From Sulfuriferula multivorans (GTDB taxonomy: Bacteria > Pseudomonadota > Gammaproteobacteria > Burkholderiales > Sulfuriferulaceae): a DNA stretch of 64,000 nucleotides. A program made the translations under genes and the position numbers. The stretch covers positions 62,001-126,000 of the forward strand of contig NZ_BGOW01000014.1 in assembly GCF_003851125.1 (NCBI RefSeq), written 5' to 3'. Below the pieces are notes generated by a model that had not been told where the DNA came from, did not search any database, and saw nothing but the letters and a program-made list of their open reading frames with translations. Below are positions 1-8,483 of the stretch, in pieces (within the stretch, counting starts at the first letter, position 1; each line of letters opens with the position of its first letter).

Positions 1-399
1 GACGTCGGCGCCGACGACTATGTGGTCAAGCCGGTGGACCTGCACGAACTTGCCGCACGGCTGCGCGCGCTGATTCGTCGTGCACACGGCCAGCCGCAGG
101 AGTGCCTGACCGTGCAGGATGTCGTTCTCGATCCGGCGGCCCGCTCCGTGCGACAGGCGGGCGAGTCCGTCATGCTGTCGACGCGGGAGTTTGACCTGCT
201 GCACGCGTTCATGCTCAACGCCGACCGCGTGCTCTCGCGTGAACAGCTCGAACAGCATCTCTACAGCTGGGGCCAGGAGGTGGAAAGCAACGCCGTCGAG
301 GTGCATATCCACAATCTGCGACGCAAGCTTGGCGCTGCACTGATCCAGACCGTGCGCGGCGTCGGCTACATTCTGCTGCGCGACTTACCGAAATCATGA
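1..399 (+). CDS. OmpR/PhoB-family response regulator, C-terminal part (5' end outside window)
   Basis: Reading frame 1 is open from the first base to TGA at 397-399, so the gene begins upstream. The visible 132 residues start in the last part of the receiver domain, where DDYVVKP carries the conserved Lys after beta-5. They continue into a winged-helix DNA-binding domain (about residues 40-130) with the typical STREFDLL, LSREQLEQHLY, VEVHIHNLRRKLG and RGVGYIL segments. The stop overlaps the kinase start by 4 bases (ATGA), so the two are co-translated. This is a QseB/TctD-like transcription factor. The phospho-acceptor Asp lies outside the window and its target genes cannot be read from here. 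Confidence 0.95.
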   Translation, partial: DVGADDYVVKPVDLHELAARLRALIRRAHGQPQECLTVQDVVLDPAARSVRQAGESVMLSTREFDLLHAFMLNADRVLSREQLEQHLYSWGQEVESNAVEVHIHNLRRKLGAALIQTVRGVGYILLRDLPKS

Positions 400-1757
400 T
401 CAAACCGTCTGGTTCGCTGCAAGGCCGGCTGCTCGCGCTGGTACTCGCCGTGGTGGTGGGCGTCTGGCTGGTCACCGCGGCGATGACCTGGTTTGACGCG
501 CGCTACGAGCTCGACGAGTTGCTCGATAGCCACCTGGCGCAGGCGGCTGCGCTGCTGGTGGTGCAGCAGACGCGCGAGGTAGAGGACGACGGCCCCGGCA
601 TTGATACGCCCACATTGCACCGTTATGCGCCCAAGGTGGCGTTCCAGGTTTTCCACGAGGGTCGCTTGGTGCTGCGCTCGGCCAACGCGCCGGTCACACC
701 AATGGTCGAATCCGGCAAGGACATCAAGACCGGCTTCGCGACAGCGCAGATCAAAGGCATTGCGTGGCGTGTATTTGCGGCCTACGGGGCTGAGCGCGAC
801 GTGCAGGTGTACGTGGGCGAGCAGGCGAGTTCGCGGGACTCGATTCTGTGGGCCGTGCTGCGCAGCACGCTGTGGCCGATGGTCGTGGCGCTGCCGCTAC
901 TGGCGTTGGCGGTGTGGTGGGCGGTATACCGCGGCGTCGCACCCATGCGCCGGCTCGGGCGTGCACTGGCTGAGCGCCAACCGCAGGCGCTGCATCCGGT
1001 CGCGCTCGACGGCATAAGCTCGGAGATGGCGCCGATGATCAACGCCCTGAACGGTCTGTTCGAGCGCATTGGCACGTTGCTGGAATCCGAACGCCGCTTC
1101 ACGGCAGATGCCGCGCACGAACTGCGCACGCCGATCGCGGCGATCCGTGCCCAAGCGCAGGTGGCGTTGGGCGAAGCTGACGATGCCTTGCGTAGGCACG
1201 CGCTTAAAAACACGCTGGAGGGCTGCGATCGCGCCACGCGACTGGTGGAGCAATTGCTGACCTTGTCCAGGCTGGAAGCCGTTACGGCGCCTGCCATGGC
1301 GGCGGTCGATCTGAGCGCGTTGACGCAACTGGTGGTGGCCGAACTGGCACCGAAAGCGCTCGCCAAACATCAAACGCTGGAATTCGATGCCACTGAACCC
1401 TGCAGCGTTCCAGGCAACGAGACGCTGCTCGCGGTTCTGGTGCGTAATCTGGTCGACAACGCGGTGAGATACAGCCCGGCGTCAGCGCAAGTGAAGGTGA
1501 GCGTGCGGCAGCAGGCCGGGCGTGTTGTGTTGAGCGTTGAAGACAGTGGGCCGGGTCTGGCCGATACCGACCGGAACAGGCTGGGTGAGCGGTTCTTCAG
1601 AGTGCCTGGCAGCAGTGAGAGCGGCAGTGGACTGGGCTGGTCGATCGTGCGACGCATCGCAGCGGTGCACCGGCTGGATATGCAGGTCGAGACTTCGGCA
1701 GAACTGGGCGGCCTCGCCGTTCGCGTCATCGGTCAGGCGAATGTCGGGACAGTGTGA
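396..1757 (+). CDS. Sensor histidine kinase (QseC/PmrB-like)
   Basis: This 453-residue inner-membrane kinase has TM1 at about residues 13-35, a periplasmic sensor region to about 150, and TM2 at about 153-176. The H-box FTADAAHELRTPIAAI carries the phospho-acceptor His241. The ATPase domain has an N-box (NLVDNAVRYSP) and G-boxes (DSGPGL, GSGLGWSIV). It overlaps the upstream response regulator by 4 bases and would phosphorylate it. The ligand is unknown; family members sense metals, low pH or organic acids. No link to the downstream polysaccharide genes is visible, because they are separated by oppositely transcribed genes. Confidence 0.95.
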   Translation: MIKPSGSLQGRLLALVLAVVVGVWLVTAAMTWFDARYELDELLDSHLAQAAALLVVQQTREVEDDGPGIDTPTLHRYAPKVAFQVFHEGRLVLRSANAPVTPMVESGKDIKTGFATAQIKGIAWRVFAAYGAERDVQVYVGEQASSRDSILWAVLRSTLWPMVVALPLLALAVWWAVYRGVAPMRRLGRALAERQPQALHPVALDGISSEMAPMINALNGLFERIGTLLESERRFTADAAHELRTPIAAIRAQAQVALGEADDALRRHALKNTLEGCDRATRLVEQLLTLSRLEAVTAPAMAAVDLSALTQLVVAELAPKALAKHQTLEFDATEPCSVPGNETLLAVLVRNLVDNAVRYSPASAQVKVSVRQQAGRVVLSVEDSGPGLADTDRNRLGERFFRVPGSSESGSGLGWSIVRRIAAVHRLDMQVETSAELGGLAVRVIGQANVGTV

Positions 1758-1828
1758 GTGTTTTCATTGGCTGAAGCGGGGCAGCGGTTTCTGGAGGCGC
1801 TGCGGCGTTAGCCGGGGGCCTCGTCAGA

Positions 1829-2134
1829 TCAGACGCAGCCGGTGGGCTTGGGCAGGCCGCCGTATTTGGTGATGGGTTTCATCGGGCCGGTCATCCAGAT
1901 TTTGAAGAGTTCTTTTTGGTCTATCTCGATGTATTTGGCGAATTTCCGGACCGGCGGCACCGAGTTGCAATCCTCGTAGTATTCGCGGGCTTTCATGATC
2001 TGTTCCCACTGCACATCGGACAGTTCAAAGCCATCGGCTGTGGCCATCGCGCGCGCGATTTCCGGCGTCCACGCGCTCATGTCGGTCAGATAGCCATCCC
2101 CATCACGTTGCGGAATATCCATTTCAGCCTCCAT
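1829..2134 (-). CDS. tusE: TusE/DsrC/DsvC-family sulfur relay protein
   Basis: This is a small (101-residue) cytoplasmic protein of the DsrC/TusE family. It ends in GLPKPTGCV, the family's flexible C-terminal arm with the penultimate sulfur-carrying Cys. The second Cys that true DsrC proteins have about ten residues earlier is absent (the arm reads PMKPITKYGGLPKP), so a TusE-like role in 2-thiouridine tRNA sulfur transfer fits better than dissimilatory sulfite metabolism. Two ATGs (2134 and 2122) each have their own GGAGG at 5-base spacing through a tandem 12-bp repeat. The protein starts either MEAEMDIPQ or MDIPQ. It is not adjacent to tusBCD or dsr genes here. Confidence 0.85.
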   Translation of the reverse strand: MEAEMDIPQRDGDGYLTDMSAWTPEIARAMATADGFELSDVQWEQIMKAREYYEDCNSVPPVRKFAKYIEIDQKELFKIWMTGPMKPITKYGGLPKPTGCV

Positions 2135-2144
2135 TTCAGCCTCC
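2121..2144 (-). promoter_or_regulatory. Duplicated ribosome-binding site and start codon of tusE
   Basis: On the minus strand the 12-mer GGAGGCTGAAAT occurs twice in direct tandem, just before GGATATTCC. Each copy supplies a GGAGG Shine-Dalgarno followed 5 bases later by an in-frame ATG (2134 and 2122). Either start is equally well placed. Confidence 0.7.
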
Positions 2145-2204
2145 TGTGTTTTCGTTGTTCGAACAGTTTATACCAATGCCGCCAAAAATCTGGCATGGCC
2201 GTCG

Positions 2205-2996
2205 CTATTTGAGCAGTCGACGACGGGTGAGCCCCAGCGCCAGCCAGTAACTCAGCAGGCCCCACGTGGCCAGCGCCGCCACATGTCCGGCAATATACGT
2301 CGGGATGCGGCCAAGGATCAATGGGCGTACCAGGTCGATGGCGTGCGACAGCGGCAGCCAGGCGGCGGCTATCTGGAGAAAATCAGGCAGCCGGTCCACC
2401 GGGTAGAACACCCCGCATAGCAGCACCATCGGCGTGATAACCAGCGTGAAGTAGTATATGAAAAAATCGTAGCTGGGCGACAGCGCGGTCATTACCAGCC
2501 CCATTGCGGAGAAGGTCAGGCCGATGAGGATGACCACCGGCAGTACCCAAAGACTGAGCAGCCAGCTTTGCTGCAGCCCCATGCCCCAGATCACCGCCAG
2601 GATGGCGAGTCCGGACAACAGGCTTTTCGACGCGCCCCAGGTTAGCTCGGCCAGCATTACGTCGTCCAGATTGAGTGGTGTGTTGAGGATGGCATCCCAG
2701 GTTTTTTGTACATGCATGCGCGAGAAGCCGGAGTAGAGCACCTCGAAGGTGGCGCTGTTCATGGTCGAGTAGCACACCGTTCCGGCCGCCAGGAAGGTAA
2801 TGTAGCGGGCGCCGCCGACCTCCGGCATCAGGCTGCCGAGGCCGTAGCCAAAGCCCAGCATGTAGAGCATGGGGTCGGCGAGATTGCCGAGAATGCTGGA
2901 TCCGGCGAGCTTTTTCCACACCAGAAAATTGCGTCGCCACACCGGGATGAAGCGCAGCGACAGGCGCGGTGCAGCGAAGTTGTGACGGTTATTCAA
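2205..2996 (-). CDS. nodJ: ABC-2 type transporter permease, NodJ family
   Basis: This 263-residue integral membrane protein has about six hydrophobic segments and the ABC-2 signature region ([30 protein letters not shown]). The length and segments match the NodJ family, which pairs with NodI to export lipo-oligosaccharides in rhizobia. In betaproteobacteria the pair is common, its substrate is unknown, and it carries no nodulation implication. The start overlaps the end of nodI by 4 bases (2993-2996), and it is the last gene of a five-gene minus-strand operon. Confidence 0.9.
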   Translation of the reverse strand: MNNRHNFAAPRLSLRFIPVWRRNFLVWKKLAGSSILGNLADPMLYMLGFGYGLGSLMPEVGGARYITFLAAGTVCYSTMNSATFEVLYSGFSRMHVQKTWDAILNTPLNLDDVMLAELTWGASKSLLSGLAILAVIWGMGLQQSWLLSLWVLPVVILIGLTFSAMGLVMTALSPSYDFFIYYFTLVITPMVLLCGVFYPVDRLPDFLQIAAAWLPLSHAIDLVRPLILGRIPTYIAGHVAALATWGLLSYWLALGLTRRRLLK

Positions 2997-3904
2997 TCGC
3001 GCAACTCCCGTCCGGTGAATTTCAGGAATACGTCTTCCAGATTGGAAGGGCGGTGCAGGTAGCGCAAGCTGTGCTGGGCGCGCAGTTGGTCCAGCACACG
3101 GTCACAATCACGCGTGTAGCAGAACAGCGTTTCACCGGTGATCTCGAAGCGTTCGCACAGCGTGTGGCCGTGCTGTGCGCCCCAGTCAGCCACGGTTTCG
3201 CCATAGATTTCCATCACGCTGGGCTCGATTTCGGCGGCGATCATGTCGCGCGGACTGCCGCTGGCAATCGCCGTGCCGTGATCGAGTATCACCAGCCGGT
3301 CGCACAGCCGTTCGGCTTCTTCCATGAAATGCGTGGTCAGCAAAATGGTTTTGCCCTGGCTGATGAGGCGGCGCAGGCCCTGCCAGATGACGTGACGCGC
3401 CTGCGGGTCGAGGCCGGTAGTGGGCTCGTCCAGCACGATCAGCTCGGGGTCGTTGACCAGCGCGCGCGCCAGCGTCAGGCGCCGCTTCATGCCGCCGGAC
3501 AGTGTGGTGATGCGGGCGTTTTCCTTGCTGGTCAGCCCGGCGAATTCAAGCAGGCCGGGGATGCGCGCGCGGATGACGCTGTCGGCAATGCCGAAGTAGC
3601 GGCCATACACCAGCAGGTTTTCGCGCACCGAAAAATCCGGGTCGAGGTTGTCCATCTGTGGCACCACGCCGATGCGCAGTCGTGCCTCGCGCCCCCGCAA
3701 CGGCACCGGTTCGCCGAGGATTTCGATGCTGCCGTCATCCGGTGCAATCAGGCCGAGCAGCATTTTCAGCGTGGTGGTCTTGCCTGCGCCGTTCGGGCCG
3801 ATCAGGCCGAAGCACTCACCCGCCTCGATGTCGAGATCGAGGCCGCGCACCACTTCGGTGTCACCGTAGCGTTTGCGCAGATTGCGCGCCCTCAGGAGTG
3901 ACAT
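2993..3904 (-). CDS. nodI: ABC transporter ATP-binding protein, NodI family
   Basis: This 303-residue ATPase has Walker [11 protein letters not shown] (about residues 36-45), the ABC signature [15 protein letters not shown], Walker [13 protein letters not shown] and the switch His in [13 protein letters not shown]. The C-terminal 70 residues resemble the NodI extension. It pairs with the NodJ permease encoded immediately downstream. It overlaps the end of the upstream hydrolase gene by 13 bases, which points to one transcript. The exported substrate is unknown. Confidence 0.92.
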   Translation of the reverse strand: MSLLRARNLRKRYGDTEVVRGLDLDIEAGECFGLIGPNGAGKTTTLKMLLGLIAPDDGSIEILGEPVPLRGREARLRIGVVPQMDNLDPDFSVRENLLVYGRYFGIADSVIRARIPGLLEFAGLTSKENARITTLSGGMKRRLTLARALVNDPELIVLDEPTTGLDPQARHVIWQGLRRLISQGKTILLTTHFMEEAERLCDRLVILDHGTAIASGSPRDMIAAEIEPSVMEIYGETVADWGAQHGHTLCERFEITGETLFCYTRDCDRVLDQLRAQHSLRYLHRPSNLEDVFLKFTGRELRD

Positions 3905-4497
3905 GCTGCCAGTGCCGCCGCTTTGAGTTCGGCCAGCTTGCCGTGAAAGAAGTGGCCGGTGTCGTGGATCACGCTGAGCTGCGCGCCGCTGGCCTGCGCC
4001 CAGGCTTGTGCGGCGGCCAGGGGCACGAGCTCGTCGTGTTCGCCATGAATGACGTGAGTGTGGGCAGGCACAGCATCGAAATCGTACATGTTCACCGCCG
4101 GACCGATCAGGATGAGTTTGGCGTGGGCAAGGTGCTGCGCGACGCGGTGCTGTACGTAGGCGCCAAAGGAAAACCCGGCCAGGATGAGCGGCAACGGTGC
4201 GGCGTATTGGGCGCGCACAAAGGCGATGACTGCCAGCATGTCGTAGGTTTCACCCAAGCCGCCATCGTATTCGCCGTCGCTGCCGCCGACGCCGCGAAAA
4301 TTCGGCCGTACTGCGACATAGCCTTCATCGTGGCAGGTCTGCGCCAGGGTCTGCACCACTTTGTTGTCCAGCGTGCCGCCGTGCAGCGGATGCGGGTGGG
4401 CGATAAAGGCCAGCCCGCGCCGTTCGCTGCCGGGATCGTTGACCAGCGTTTCGATATTGCCGATGGCCGTTTTGATACGCAGTTTGGATCGCTTCAC
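3892..4497 (-). CDS. Predicted alpha/beta hydrolase (COG2945-type)
   Basis: This 201-residue cytoplasmic protein has the compact alpha/beta-hydrolase layout. It shows an N-terminal HPHPLHGGT strand-turn, the nucleophile elbow GFSFGAY (G-x-S-x-G), an acid in HGEHDELVP and the catalytic His in DTGHFFHGK. No signal peptide is seen. COG2945 members are uncharacterised serine esterases or peptidases. The gene sits between the ferredoxin (1 base away) and nodI (13-base overlap), so it is co-transcribed with both, but the shared role is not evident. Confidence 0.85.
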   Translation of the reverse strand: MKRSKLRIKTAIGNIETLVNDPGSERRGLAFIAHPHPLHGGTLDNKVVQTLAQTCHDEGYVAVRPNFRGVGGSDGEYDGGLGETYDMLAVIAFVRAQYAAPLPLILAGFSFGAYVQHRVAQHLAHAKLILIGPAVNMYDFDAVPAHTHVIHGEHDELVPLAAAQAWAQASGAQLSVIHDTGHFFHGKLAELKAAALAACHS

Positions 4498-4498
4498 G

Positions 4499-4807
4499 TC
4501 AGATTTTCAGCCGTTCGACGACCTGGCCGTGTTGCAGATGCCGTTCGATAATTTCGTCAATATCCTGCTCGTCCACGTAGGTGTACCAGGTGCCTTCCGG
4601 ATACACCACCAGTACCGGTCCTTCGCTGCAACGGTCCATGCAGCCTGCGCTGTTGATGCGGCATTGGCCTTCGCCATTCAGGTCCAGCGCCTTGATCTTC
4701 TTTTTGGCATAGTCGCGCATGGCTTGCCCGCCGGATGCGCCGCAGCATCGGGCGCCGTCCTCGCGTTGATTGGTACAGAAAAAAACGTGGTGTTTGTAGT
4801 AGCTCAT
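4499..4807 (-). CDS. [2Fe-2S] thioredoxin-like ferredoxin
   Basis: This 102-residue protein starts MSYYKHHVFFC. The cysteine pattern (FFC, then ARCCG, then QCRINSAGCMDRC) fits the thioredoxin-fold [2Fe-2S] ferredoxin family related to the NuoE-type domain. The start chosen, ATG at 4807, overlaps the stop of the mazG-like gene by 4 bases. A longer frame upstream is only overlap with that gene. It is a likely soluble electron carrier whose partner cannot be assigned. Confidence 0.88.
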   Translation of the reverse strand: MSYYKHHVFFCTNQREDGARCCGASGGQAMRDYAKKKIKALDLNGEGQCRINSAGCMDRCSEGPVLVVYPEGTWYTYVDEQDIDEIIERHLQHGQVVERLKI

Positions 4808-5175
4808 GGCTGCTTGTCCTGCGTAAGTTCGGTGTATTTTCTGGCGTTGCCGCGCGCCGCATCGGCGGGATATTTTTGTCCGTTGTGGATCAGCTTGGCG
4901 CGCGCGGCGGCGAGCAAATCCAGTTCCAGCACGTCGGCCAGACGCACCAGATAAATCAGCACGTCGCTCATTTCTTCGCCGATGGCGGCTAGTTTGACCG
5001 GGTCCGGGTGCTGGCTCTGTTCGGGCGTGGCCCACTGGAAATGTTCCATCAGCTCGGCGGCTTCTACCGCCAGCGCCATCACCAGATTTTTCGGCGTATG
5101 AAACGGCTGCCAGTCGCGTTCTTCGGCAAAGCGGCGAATCTCGGCCTGTAGTTGCTCGATGCTATCGGTGGACAT
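4804..5175 (-). CDS. MazG-like nucleotide pyrophosphohydrolase
   Basis: This 123-residue all-alpha NTP-PPase begins MSTDSIEQLQAEIRRF. It has the paired acidic metal-binding motifs EAAELMEHFQW and EEMSDVLIYLVRLADVL expected of the MazG/dCTP-pyrophosphatase-like family. It likely hydrolyses non-canonical or deoxynucleoside triphosphates to monophosphate and pyrophosphate (house-cleaning). ATG at 5175 was chosen because AGGAGG lies 7 bases upstream and the longer frame would run into the divergent queC. It is first in the operon mazG-like, ferredoxin, hydrolase, nodI, nodJ. Confidence 0.9.
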   Translation of the reverse strand: MSTDSIEQLQAEIRRFAEERDWQPFHTPKNLVMALAVEAAELMEHFQWATPEQSQHPDPVKLAAIGEEMSDVLIYLVRLADVLELDLLAAARAKLIHNGQKYPADAARGNARKYTELTQDKQP

Positions 5176-5218
5176 GCACGTGCCTCCTGTTGCGGGTGGA
5201 TAGTGTAGCATCCTCGCC

Positions 5219-5815
5219 ATGACCGAACTTGTCCTGCTCTCCGGCGGCATCGATAGCGTGACCCTGCTGCATCTCAAGCACAGCGAGGGCGCGTCATTGC
5301 ATGCGCTGTTCATCGATTATGGCCAACGTGCCGGCCGCGAGGAGTTGCGTGCCGCCAGCATTCACAGCAACAAGCTGGGTGTGCCGTTGCAGCGGCTGGA
5401 CATGGGGGCGGTAGGAGACGCTTTTCGCGCCGGACAGACGCAACGCCTGCATGTGCCGCTGCCGCACCGCAATCTGGTAGCGCTGGCGCTGGGGATGAGT
5501 TATGCCACGCAAATCGGCGCAACCTGTCTGCATCTGGCCCTGAATCGCGATGACTCGGACGCCTATCCGAGCGCGTCGCCATTGTTTGTACAGAGCTTCA
5601 ATAACCTGGCGCGCAGCCTGGGCGATATTGCGGTGCACACGCCGCTGGCTGAACTGAATAAAGTGCAGGTGATTGAACTTGCCATCAAATTGGGTATAAA
5701 TTTACGCGATACGTATAGCTGCCTGTTGGGTTATGCCAAGCCATGCGGGCATTGTCCGCAATGTTTGCAGCGTCGGGCGGCTTTATTGGCCGCAAATGTG
5801 GAGGGTGTGGATTGA
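5219..5815 (+). CDS. queC: 7-cyano-7-deazaguanine synthase (QueC-like), compact
   Basis: This 198-residue member of the PP-loop ATPase family has the ATP-binding LLSGGIDSVTLLH at the N terminus. A C-terminal zinc site is formed by four cysteines spaced C-x7-C-x2-C-x2-C (within CLLGYAKPCGHCPQC). QueC converts 7-carboxy-7-deazaguanine to preQ0 for tRNA queuosine. The protein is about 20-30 residues shorter than usual QueC and no queD, queE or queF lies nearby. The assignment to queuosine is probable but not proven. No Shine-Dalgarno is evident before ATG 5219. The gene diverges from the mazG-like gene across 43 bp. Confidence 0.8.
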   Translation: MTELVLLSGGIDSVTLLHLKHSEGASLHALFIDYGQRAGREELRAASIHSNKLGVPLQRLDMGAVGDAFRAGQTQRLHVPLPHRNLVALALGMSYATQIGATCLHLALNRDDSDAYPSASPLFVQSFNNLARSLGDIAVHTPLAELNKVQVIELAIKLGINLRDTYSCLLGYAKPCGHCPQCLQRRAALLAANVEGVD

Positions 5816-6018
5816 ATGCAGTGAATGTCAGTCTGGCTATCACTTTTGGATGATGTGCGTTGTGATCGCATACTGGTATGCTCGAAAGGGTTTGGTTGGA
5901 ATGATCTGTCGGCGTTTCGTCAGTTATGTAACGCATATCGTCGGTAATGATGAAATGACGGTGCGCATTTAACGAATTAAAAAATTTAACTCATTGTTAC
6001 ATTAAGCATGGCGCTGTT

Positions 6019-6035
6019 TGGCTTGGAATGTGCTT
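6019..6035 (+). promoter_or_regulatory. Candidate sigma-54 (-24/-12) promoter for the exopolysaccharide locus
   Basis: TGGCTTGGAATGTGCTT keeps the invariant GG and GC separated by exactly 10 bases. It matches consensus TGGCACGN4TTGCW at 9 of 12 fixed positions. It would start transcription about 105 bases before the first gene. RpoN control with the PrsK/PrsR pair is established for XrtA systems in Zoogloea. Assignment here is by pattern only. Confidence 0.45.
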
Positions 6036-6099
6036 ACGGTTTGGCCTGATTGTATTTTGATGCACTTATTTTGTGACACGTTTTAAAGAATTACGCATG

Positions 6100-6116
6100 T
6101 GGCATAATGCTTGGCG
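6100..6116 (+). promoter_or_regulatory. Second, weaker sigma-54-like element
   Basis: TGGCATAATGCTTGGCG has a good -24 half (TGGCA) and TTG at the right distance, but GG instead of GC in the -12 half. The embedded CATAAT could alternatively be a sigma-70 -10 box without a good -35. It is the weaker of the two candidates. Confidence 0.25.
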
Positions 6117-6151
6117 AAACTTTTAACTAATTGATAAGTGGGAGGAATACC

Positions 6152-6778
6152 GTGAACGCAATCAACCCCCTGATTTCTTTCCGGTGGATAATGCTGCTGG
6201 CTGTGCTGATGGGTTTGTCAGGATGTGCAACGAATTATCCAATGGCGCCAGCCAAGACAGCCCAACAGGCTGACTGGAATTACCTGATTGGCCCCGGTGA
6301 CAGCGTCAGTGTTTTCGTCTGGCGCAATCCCGAAGTCTCCGGCACTTTCCCGGTGCGTCCGGATGGCAAAATGACCATGAATCTGGTGGAGGATATGCCT
6401 GCCAGCGGCAAAACCCCCACCCAACTGGCGCGCGATCTCGAAAAAGCGCTGTCGAAATACATTCAGGAACCAATCGTGACCGTGATAGTGGCGGGCGGTA
6501 TCGGGCCGTTCAGCCAGCAGGTTCGGGTGATCGGTCAGGCGACCAAGCCACAGGCGCTGAACTACCGCGAACACATGAGTCTGATTGATCTGATGATCGA
6601 TGTGGGCGGCATTACCGATTTTGCGGCAGGCAACAAGGCTTATATCTTGCGTACCGTGGATGGCAAACAGCAGCGTCTGGGCGTGCGTTTGGATGACTTG
6701 GTCAACGGCGGTGATATCAGTGCCGATGTGCCCATCCTCCCGGGCGACGTGCTGGTGATCCCGGAAAGCTTTTTCTGA
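6152..6778 (+). CDS. XrtA-system polysaccharide export lipoprotein (Wza/EpsA-like)
   Basis: This 208-residue outer-membrane lipoprotein precursor starts at GTG 6152, set by GGAGGAA 6 bases upstream. The signal peptide ends in the lipobox LSGC with Cys25 as lipid anchor. A polysaccharide-export domain follows (IGPGDSVSVFVWRNPEVSG, LVEDMPASGKTPTQLA) and then a SLBB-like region (VRVIGQATKPQAL). It forms the periplasmic/outer-membrane export channel component. It is first gene of the locus and is followed 48 bases later by the chain-length determinant. A TTG at 6131 in the same frame is upstream of the ribosome-binding site and was rejected. Confidence 0.93.
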   Translation: MNAINPLISFRWIMLLAVLMGLSGCATNYPMAPAKTAQQADWNYLIGPGDSVSVFVWRNPEVSGTFPVRPDGKMTMNLVEDMPASGKTPTQLARDLEKALSKYIQEPIVTVIVAGGIGPFSQQVRVIGQATKPQALNYREHMSLIDLMIDVGGITDFAAGNKAYILRTVDGKQQRLGVRLDDLVNGGDISADVPILPGDVLVIPESFF

Positions 6779-6826
6779 TAATAATTTTCAGTTGCCAAGA
6801 ACTTCTGAAAAACTCTAGGGGGAAAC

Positions 6827-8356
6827 ATGGATGAACTGCTAAACCAGTTGATGGGCTATGTACGGGCGACCTGGCATCGTCGCTGGTACATTGTCATCGT
6901 CGCCTGGATCGTCTCGATTGCGGGCTGGTTCTGGGTGTATACCCTTCCCAGCCGGTTTGAGGCTTCCGCTCGCGTCTATGTAGATACCCAAACCTTGCTC
7001 AAGCCGCTGCTCGGCGGGCTTACTGTCCAGCCCGATATTGATCAGCAGGTCCGGCTGATGACGCGTACCCTGGTCAGCCGCCCCAACCTGGAAAAAGTGG
7101 CGCGCATGACCGACATGGACATCAAGGCCAAGACGCCGCAACAGACTGAAGCCATGCTGGATGGTCTGGCCAGCCAGATCAAAATGGAGGCATCTGCCAC
7201 AGGTAACAATCTCTACACTATCGCTTATCAGAATGAGCATCCCGAATTGGCTAAGCGTGTGGTGCAGGCGTTGTTGACCATCTTCGTCGAAAGCAGTCTG
7301 GGTAAATCCCGCAAGGATCTTTCCTCTTCGCGGAAATTTATTGATGAGCAACTCAAGGTTTATGAGCAAAAACTCATCGATACCGAGAATGCCATGAAGG
7401 ACTTCAAGCGCAAACACATGGGTTTGATGCCTGGCGAAGGCGGCGATTACTACGCCAAGCTGTCAGCAACCACGACCTCGCTGCATCAGGCGGAACTTGA
7501 TTTGCGTGAAGCGACCGACCGCCGCAACCAACTCAAAAGCCAGCTGGCTGATGAAGAGCCGGAGATATCCGCAGCTGCGGTACAGACGCAAAGCAATCCG
7601 GAGCTGGATGCACGTATCCAGGCATTGCAAAAAAACCTGGATACCCTGCGCCTCACTTATACCGACCTGCATCCGGATATCGTGTCTACCAAGCGTCTGA
7701 TCAAGGAGCTGGAAGCGCAGAAAAAACAGGAAGCCAAAACCATCAAGAGCAGTGGCGATGGTCGTGCACTCAACCCGGTCTATCAGCAGTTGACCGTCGC
7801 TATCGCCGAAGCGGATGCTACGGTGGCTTCGCTTAAAGCACGGGTGGATGAATATCAGAGCCGCTTGGGTCAGCTCAAAAAAGCTGTCGACAGCACGCTC
7901 GATGTCGAGGCGGAGTATACCCAGCTGACCCGCGATTACGGGATGTATAAGGAAAACTACGCCTCCATGTTGGCGCGTAGCGAGACGGCGAGTTTGTCCG
8001 GAGAAGTGGAAAGCAAAACCGACGTCGTCGATTTCCGGGTGATCGATCCACCACGCGTTCCGCTCAAGCCGTCCTGGCCAAATCGCCCGTTGCTGATTTC
8101 GCTGGTACCGCTAGTGGGGATACTTGCAGGTATTGTAGTGGCCTTCCTGGTCAGCCAGTTGCGCCGTACCGTTACCGACAGGCGCGTATTGCGTGAACTG
8201 ACCGGCCTGCCGTTGCTGGGTTCGGTAACCCGGATCGAGACCGATGCCGTCAAGTTCAAAAAACGCAAAGGTTTGATTGCCTACGCGCTGTCATTTTTCA
8301 GTTTGATTGGCGCCTACGGCATTCTGTTGACGCTGCAGATGTTCATGGCGCGATGA
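6827..8356 (+). CDS. XrtA-system polysaccharide chain-length determinant (Wzz-like)
   Basis: This 509-residue inner-membrane co-polymerase has TM1 at about residues 20-39 and a long periplasmic region rich in coiled coil (about 160-400, e.g. SRKFIDEQLKVYEQKLIDTE). A proline-rich segment VIDPPRVPLKPSWPNRP precedes TM2 at about 420-442. A further hydrophobic segment lies at the C terminus (LSFFSLIGAYGILLTLQMF). It regulates polymer length and couples to the autokinase encoded next. AGGGGG lies 5 bases before ATG. The third C-terminal hydrophobic segment is usual for the PEP-CTERM locus form. Confidence 0.93.
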   Translation: MDELLNQLMGYVRATWHRRWYIVIVAWIVSIAGWFWVYTLPSRFEASARVYVDTQTLLKPLLGGLTVQPDIDQQVRLMTRTLVSRPNLEKVARMTDMDIKAKTPQQTEAMLDGLASQIKMEASATGNNLYTIAYQNEHPELAKRVVQALLTIFVESSLGKSRKDLSSSRKFIDEQLKVYEQKLIDTENAMKDFKRKHMGLMPGEGGDYYAKLSATTTSLHQAELDLREATDRRNQLKSQLADEEPEISAAAVQTQSNPELDARIQALQKNLDTLRLTYTDLHPDIVSTKRLIKELEAQKKQEAKTIKSSGDGRALNPVYQQLTVAIAEADATVASLKARVDEYQSRLGQLKKAVDSTLDVEAEYTQLTRDYGMYKENYASMLARSETASLSGEVESKTDVVDFRVIDPPRVPLKPSWPNRPLLISLVPLVGILAGIVVAFLVSQLRRTVTDRRVLRELTGLPLLGSVTRIETDAVKFKKRKGLIAYALSFFSLIGAYGILLTLQMFMAR

Positions 8357-8483
8357 TCAAGATGAAAACGTTGCGGAGCATCCAATCAATAACTCGGAGA
8401 CAGGCCACCGATTACGTTGCAAGCATGCCCGCTGCAATGTTCTGCGGTTTTGTATGCAGAGGCCGGATTCAGGGAGTTCATAA

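Larger units (their letters stand above)
5816..6151. other. Intergenic region ahead of the XrtA exopolysaccharide locus
   Basis: These 336 bp have lower GC than the flanking genes and no convincing coding frame. They hold two sigma-54-like elements, listed separately, and GGAGGAA just before the GTG start of the export lipoprotein. No clear intrinsic terminator for queC was seen. Confidence 0.6.

Noticed and set aside
1781-1803. GCAGCG...CGCTGC inverted repeat between the kinase gene and tusE as a terminator
   Set aside because: The stem is only 6 bp with an 11-base loop and no T-run follows.
2969-3901. 310-residue plus-strand frame opposite nodI
   Set aside because: It is antisense to a clear ABC ATPase, and its composition is that of a shadow frame.
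2205-3904. Nodulation factor export by nodIJ
   Set aside because: No nodABC or other symbiosis genes are present; NodIJ-type pairs are widespread in betaproteobacteria.
5407-5414. GGCGGTAG, matching the ops element core recognised by RfaH
   Set aside because: It is inside queC, lacks the following CGTG, and is too far from the polysaccharide start with no JUMPStart context.
5219-5815. QueC-like protein as part of a Qat or CBASS-type defence system
   Set aside because: No other qat or cyclase/effector gene is present on either side.
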